Shown here: positions 21,843-24,694 of the stretch, piece by piece | Position numbering within the stretch: the stretch's first letter is position 1 | Layout of the letters: each line of letters starts with the position of its first letter | NCBI GenBank assembly: GCA_002393195.1 | Contig: DGIK01000127.1 | Location: 1-24,694 of the forward strand | Direction: 5' to 3' | Origin: Bacteroidales bacterium UBA3824 | GTDB taxonomy: Bacteria; Bacteroidota; Bacteroidia; Bacteroidales; UBA3824 | Length of the DNA stretch: 24,694 nucleotides | Notes under the pieces: generated by a model | What the model was told of the DNA's origin: nothing | Seen by the model: the letters and a program-made list of their open reading frames with translations, nothing else | Database searches by the model: none | Translations under genes and position numbers: made by a program

Positions 21843-23051
21843 ATGAAAAAAAGAACATTATTCGCAGCCGCGCTCCTCGCATTGGGCGCGACGACATTCA
21901 CCGCCTGTGGCGATGACGATGACGACAAGAACGAAGAAAAAGAGGTTCAACAAGAGACCCTTCTCGACAACGAGGCTGTCAACGTAGAGTATCAAGCCAA
22001 ATACTCTAAGGCATGGGGCAACTACATGCGCGTTGTGGCAACCCTTCTGAAAACCGATTCCGACAACCTCTACAAGTATTGGAACGAGGCTTACGAAGGC
22101 GGCGACAGTTACGCAAAGCGTTTCAAGGGCGCAGAAGGTGCAGGATTCAAGTCTGCAAAGGACTGCGTGGAACAGATTGTGGACGGCTGCGTCACCATCG
22201 CCAACGAGGTTGGTACAGCCAAAATCAACGACCCCGTGGAACTTTGGAACGACAAGAAAACCGAGGAGGCCGTTCTCGCCGTTGAGTCTTGGTTCTCATG
22301 GCATTCGAGGGAAGACTTCGCCAACAACATCGCTTCTGTAAAGAACGCCTACTACGGCTCTTTGGACGGCTCGGTGAACGACAACTCCATCTCCAAGATG
22401 ATTGCCAACAAGAATGCCGACCTCGACACCGAAGTGAAGAACGCAATCGATGCTGCCCAGAAGGCTATTTTGGCTATTCCGCAGCCTTTCCGCAACAGTC
22501 TTGGTAGCACTGAGGCGCAGACCGCAATCGAAAAGTGTGTGGAACTCCGCGACATCCTCACCAACAAGGTGAAGGGCATCATCAACGGCGACCTTGCCGA
22601 AGCTGATTGGCAACCCGTTCTCGATCAGTATGTTGACAACGTTGTACTCCCCACATACAAGGAACTTTCGGAGAACAACACCGCTCTCTACAATGCTGTT
22701 GTAGAATTTGAGAAAAATCCCTCAAACGATGCTTTCCAAAAGTGTGCTGACGCTTGGCTCAGTGCCCGCAAACCGTGGGAATCTTCCGAAGCATTCCTCT
22801 TTGGTCCCGTTGCCGACAAGGGTCTCGACCCCAACATGGACTCCTGGCCGCTTGACCTCACTGGCATCGTGAAAGTATTCAACACCGCCGCATGGGCAGA
22901 CCTCGAATGGTCGGGCGACTTTGAGGAAATTCCCGATGGCGAGGAAGGCTCCCAGCACGCACAGGAAATTGCATCCGCTCAGGGTCTCCGTGGCTTCCAC
23001 ACTTTGGAATACTTGATTTTCAAGGACGGCAAGGCAAGGACTATTCACTAA
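21843..23051 (+). CDS. Imelysin-like (M75/IrpA family) lipoprotein, circularly permuted type
   Basis: A 402-residue lipoprotein with signal and lipobox FTAC, Cys22 being the lipidated residue. The next residues are GDDDDDKNEEKE, an acidic run like the export signal that sends Bacteroidota lipoproteins to the cell surface. The mature part is helix-rich. The family motif GxHxxE appears as GFHTLE (384-389) only 13 residues before the end, as expected for the permuted form described for a Bacteroides ovatus imelysin. Imelysin-like proteins are linked to iron uptake and are not thought to be peptidases. It is 44 bases after the porin gene and upstream of the di-heme gene. Confidence 0.87.
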   Translation: MKKRTLFAAALLALGATTFTACGDDDDDKNEEKEVQQETLLDNEAVNVEYQAKYSKAWGNYMRVVATLLKTDSDNLYKYWNEAYEGGDSYAKRFKGAEGAGFKSAKDCVEQIVDGCVTIANEVGTAKINDPVELWNDKKTEEAVLAVESWFSWHSREDFANNIASVKNAYYGSLDGSVNDNSISKMIANKNADLDTEVKNAIDAAQKAILAIPQPFRNSLGSTEAQTAIEKCVELRDILTNKVKGIINGDLAEADWQPVLDQYVDNVVLPTYKELSENNTALYNAVVEFEKNPSNDAFQKCADAWLSARKPWESSEAFLFGPVADKGLDPNMDSWPLDLTGIVKVFNTAAWADLEWSGDFEEIPDGEEGSQHAQEIASAQGLRGFHTLEYLIFKDGKARTIH

Positions 23052-23052
23052 T

Positions 23053-23153
23053 AGATTTGAAAAATTTGTAAGATTTGAAAAGATTTGTAAGATTTCCCGC
23101 CGTAGGCGGCTCCCCGTTTCGGTGTCCCGTTGGGACAGAAATCTTACAAATCT
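23053..23153. repeat. Direct and inverted repeat element able to fold as a three-way junction
   Basis: AGATTTGTAAGATTT (23081-23095) is exactly complementary to AAATCTTACAAATCT (23139-23153). Between them are two further hairpins: CCGCC/GGCGG (23097-23101, 23105-23109) and TGTCCC/GGGACA (23123-23128, 23132-23137). Direct repeats of AGATTTGAAAA-type units start at 23053. It lies between the imelysin and di-heme genes and may limit read-through or stabilise upstream mRNA. It looks like a dispersed intergenic element, though no second copy is in this window. Confidence 0.75.
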
Positions 23154-23174
23154 ATTCAAATAACACAAAATATT

Positions 23175-23212
23175 AATTGGCAATCGGGGCGCGAAAACTT
23201 CGATTGTCAATT
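23175..23212 (+). other. Imperfect hairpin in the leader of the di-heme gene
   Basis: AATTGGCAATCG (23175-23186) and CGATTGTCAATT (23201-23212) pair at 11 of 12 places around a 14-base loop, 18 bases before ATG 23231. No TAnnTTTG element is seen nearby, so this is more likely an mRNA structure or a protein site than part of a separate promoter. Confidence 0.4.
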
Positions 23213-23230
23213 ATGTGTATATAACAAAAC

Positions 23231-24670
23231 ATGAAATCATTTGCTAAAATATTGACTTTTGGATGTATTGCAACTACCTTTGCATTAAGTAGTTGCGATA
23301 ACGACGAGGGCATTGAGGTGGACGAAATCGAAATCCCCGACGGATTTGCGATGTCGGCGGGTTCGTCAACGGTCTTCCTCAAAAGTTCCTACGCCTTCGA
23401 TACCGATGCGCCGTGGGTTTCTGGCAAATACACCTCGCGTTTCAACAATGGCGACAACCTTTACGACAATCCACTCGGCTCGTCGCAAAGCCAGGGCGGA
23501 CTGGGTCCCGTGTATGGGGGATATTCGTGCGGCAGTTGCCATCGAAACGCCGGACGCACCGAACCTACCACGTGGAGCAATCTCGGCAGCGGAAACTTCG
23601 GTTTTTCGTCAATGCTGATTTACATCACACGAAAAAACGGTTCGTTTTTCCAAGATTATGGACGTGTGGTTCACGACAATGCGATTATGGGCGTGAAGCC
23701 CGAAGGCAAGCTCAAAGTGGAATGGAAATTTGAGGATTTTGAATTTCCCGACGGCGAAAAATACCAGCTCGCCCGCCCCGAATATACCATCACCGAATGG
23801 TACGCCGACACTATCGCCCCCGAAGACCTATTCTGCACCGTCCGCATACCGCTCCGACACGTGGGAATGGGCTTGATGATGGCTATCGACCGCCACGAAA
23901 TAGAGCAACTTGCAGCCCGCAGCAATTACCCCGAATACGGAATTTCGGGCAAGGCAAACTACATCAAGGAACGCGGCAAACTCCAACTCGGTCTCTCCGG
24001 CAACAAGGCTCAGCACGCCGACCTGACTGTGGAACTCGGTTTTTCGTCGGATATGGGCGCCACCAACAGCCGTTTCCCCGAGGAGATTTGCGAAGGTCAG
24101 GCTCAAATGGCTCAGGCAACGTCGGCTATGGGCATTACTTACCATCAGTTGGACGTTACGTCCGAACAGATGGAGGATGTTGACCTTTATATGCAATGCC
24201 TTGGCGTGCCAGCCCGCCGCAACGTAAACGACCCGACGGTAAAGCGCGGCGAACAGATGTTTTACGCCGCAGGATGCCATCTGTGCCACGTTACAACACT
24301 TCACACCCAACCGCAAGGCTCTGTGCTACTGAATGGTACGCGGATTCCGTGGCTCGGCGGTCAGACGATACACCCGTATTCTGATTTCTTGCTTCACGAT
24401 ATGGGCAGCGAGATTATGGGCGTTGGTCTCAACGATAATTATGTCAGCGGCTTAGCCCGTGGCAACGAATGGCGCACCACACCGCTTTGGGGCGTCGGCT
24501 TGCAAAAAATCGTAAACGGCCACACCTATTTCCTCCACGACGGACGCGCCCGCAATTTCACCGAAGCCATAATGTGGCACGGCGGCGAAGGCGAAGCCTC
24601 CAAAAACCTCTTTGCAAAAATGCCAAAAGAGGACAGGGAGGCATTAGTAACATTTTTAGAGAGTTTGTAA
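23231..24670 (+). CDS. Di-heme c-type lipoprotein, DUF1111 (thiol oxidoreductase-like) family
   Basis: A 479-residue protein with lipobox LSSC (Cys22) and an acidic DNDEG after it, suggesting surface export. Two covalent heme sites are visible: C100-GS-C103-H104 and C349-HL-C352-H353. The C-terminal YFLHDGRARNFTEAIMWHGGEGE is the conserved segment of DUF1111 and MauG-like di-heme proteins. The family is often found beside imelysin-like proteins in iron-regulated loci; its reaction is not settled and could be ferric or ferrous redox at the surface. ATG 23231 follows the imelysin stop by 179 bases holding the repeat element. The stop is at 24668-24670, and 24 bases with no visible feature remain to the window edge. 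Confidence 0.88.
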   Translation: MKSFAKILTFGCIATTFALSSCDNDEGIEVDEIEIPDGFAMSAGSSTVFLKSSYAFDTDAPWVSGKYTSRFNNGDNLYDNPLGSSQSQGGLGPVYGGYSCGSCHRNAGRTEPTTWSNLGSGNFGFSSMLIYITRKNGSFFQDYGRVVHDNAIMGVKPEGKLKVEWKFEDFEFPDGEKYQLARPEYTITEWYADTIAPEDLFCTVRIPLRHVGMGLMMAIDRHEIEQLAARSNYPEYGISGKANYIKERGKLQLGLSGNKAQHADLTVELGFSSDMGATNSRFPEEICEGQAQMAQATSAMGITYHQLDVTSEQMEDVDLYMQCLGVPARRNVNDPTVKRGEQMFYAAGCHLCHVTTLHTQPQGSVLLNGTRIPWLGGQTIHPYSDFLLHDMGSEIMGVGLNDNYVSGLARGNEWRTTPLWGVGLQKIVNGHTYFLHDGRARNFTEAIMWHGGEGEASKNLFAKMPKEDREALVTFLESL

Positions 24671-24694
24671 CAACGGAAAACACAGAAAATACGG

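Overview
The window looks like chromosome of a Bacteroidota bacterium, most likely order Bacteroidales. Eight promoters carry the phylum-specific -7 element TAnnTTTG, seven of them with a TTG exactly 20 bases upstream. The gene content agrees: MsbA-like and TonB-dependent proteins, DUF2023 next to flavodoxin, a permuted-type imelysin lipoprotein with an acidic post-cysteine tail, and a Panacea antitoxin. No rRNA, tRNA, CRISPR array or insertion sequence was seen.

Layout. 1-60 is the 3' end of a gene entering from the left. It is followed by a strong bidirectional terminator (81-116) and a leftward promoter (188-269) that seems to make only a short RNA. 277-4375 (minus) is an envelope operon: RND/MMPL exporter, LolA-like periplasmic protein, and a beta-barrel protein broken by an internal deletion and frameshift. 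4495-4611 is a probable type I restriction subunit remnant, tail to tail with a C-terminally shortened ABC exporter (4665-6446) that lies downstream of a TonB-dependent receptor (6449-8938). 8939-9377 holds a long rod-like RNA fold with a terminator. 9378-10859 is a Schlafen/AlbA_2 ATP-binding regulator. 10888-14725 (minus) is a small membrane protein plus a YbtP/YbtQ (IrtAB)-type ABC pair. 14842-17899 (minus) is a DUF6110-like protein, a P1B-type metal ATPase and a ZIP transporter. 18151-19021 (plus) is flavodoxin plus DUF2023. 19154-20297 (minus) is a Panacea toxin-antitoxin pair. 20491-24670 (plus) is a porin-like protein, an imelysin-like lipoprotein and a di-heme c-type lipoprotein of the DUF1111 family.

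How the parts fit. Six promoters (near 188, 4406, 14758, 17932, 18104 and 20457) share one architecture: a TACC-N8-GGTA-like 16-base operator running straight into the -33 TTG, then exactly 20 bases, then TAnnTTTG. At three of them extra ATACCTAA-type copies lie 31-38 bases apart. The genes they control are metal or iron related (IrtAB-type ABC pair, ZIP and P1B-ATPase, flavodoxin, imelysin and di-heme protein), plus the RND operon and a possible small RNA. I infer a local metal-responsive regulon, most likely iron, whose regulator is not encoded here. This regulon, its candidate RyhB-like RNA, and the rod-like RNA near 9035-9204 are the most novel items in the window.
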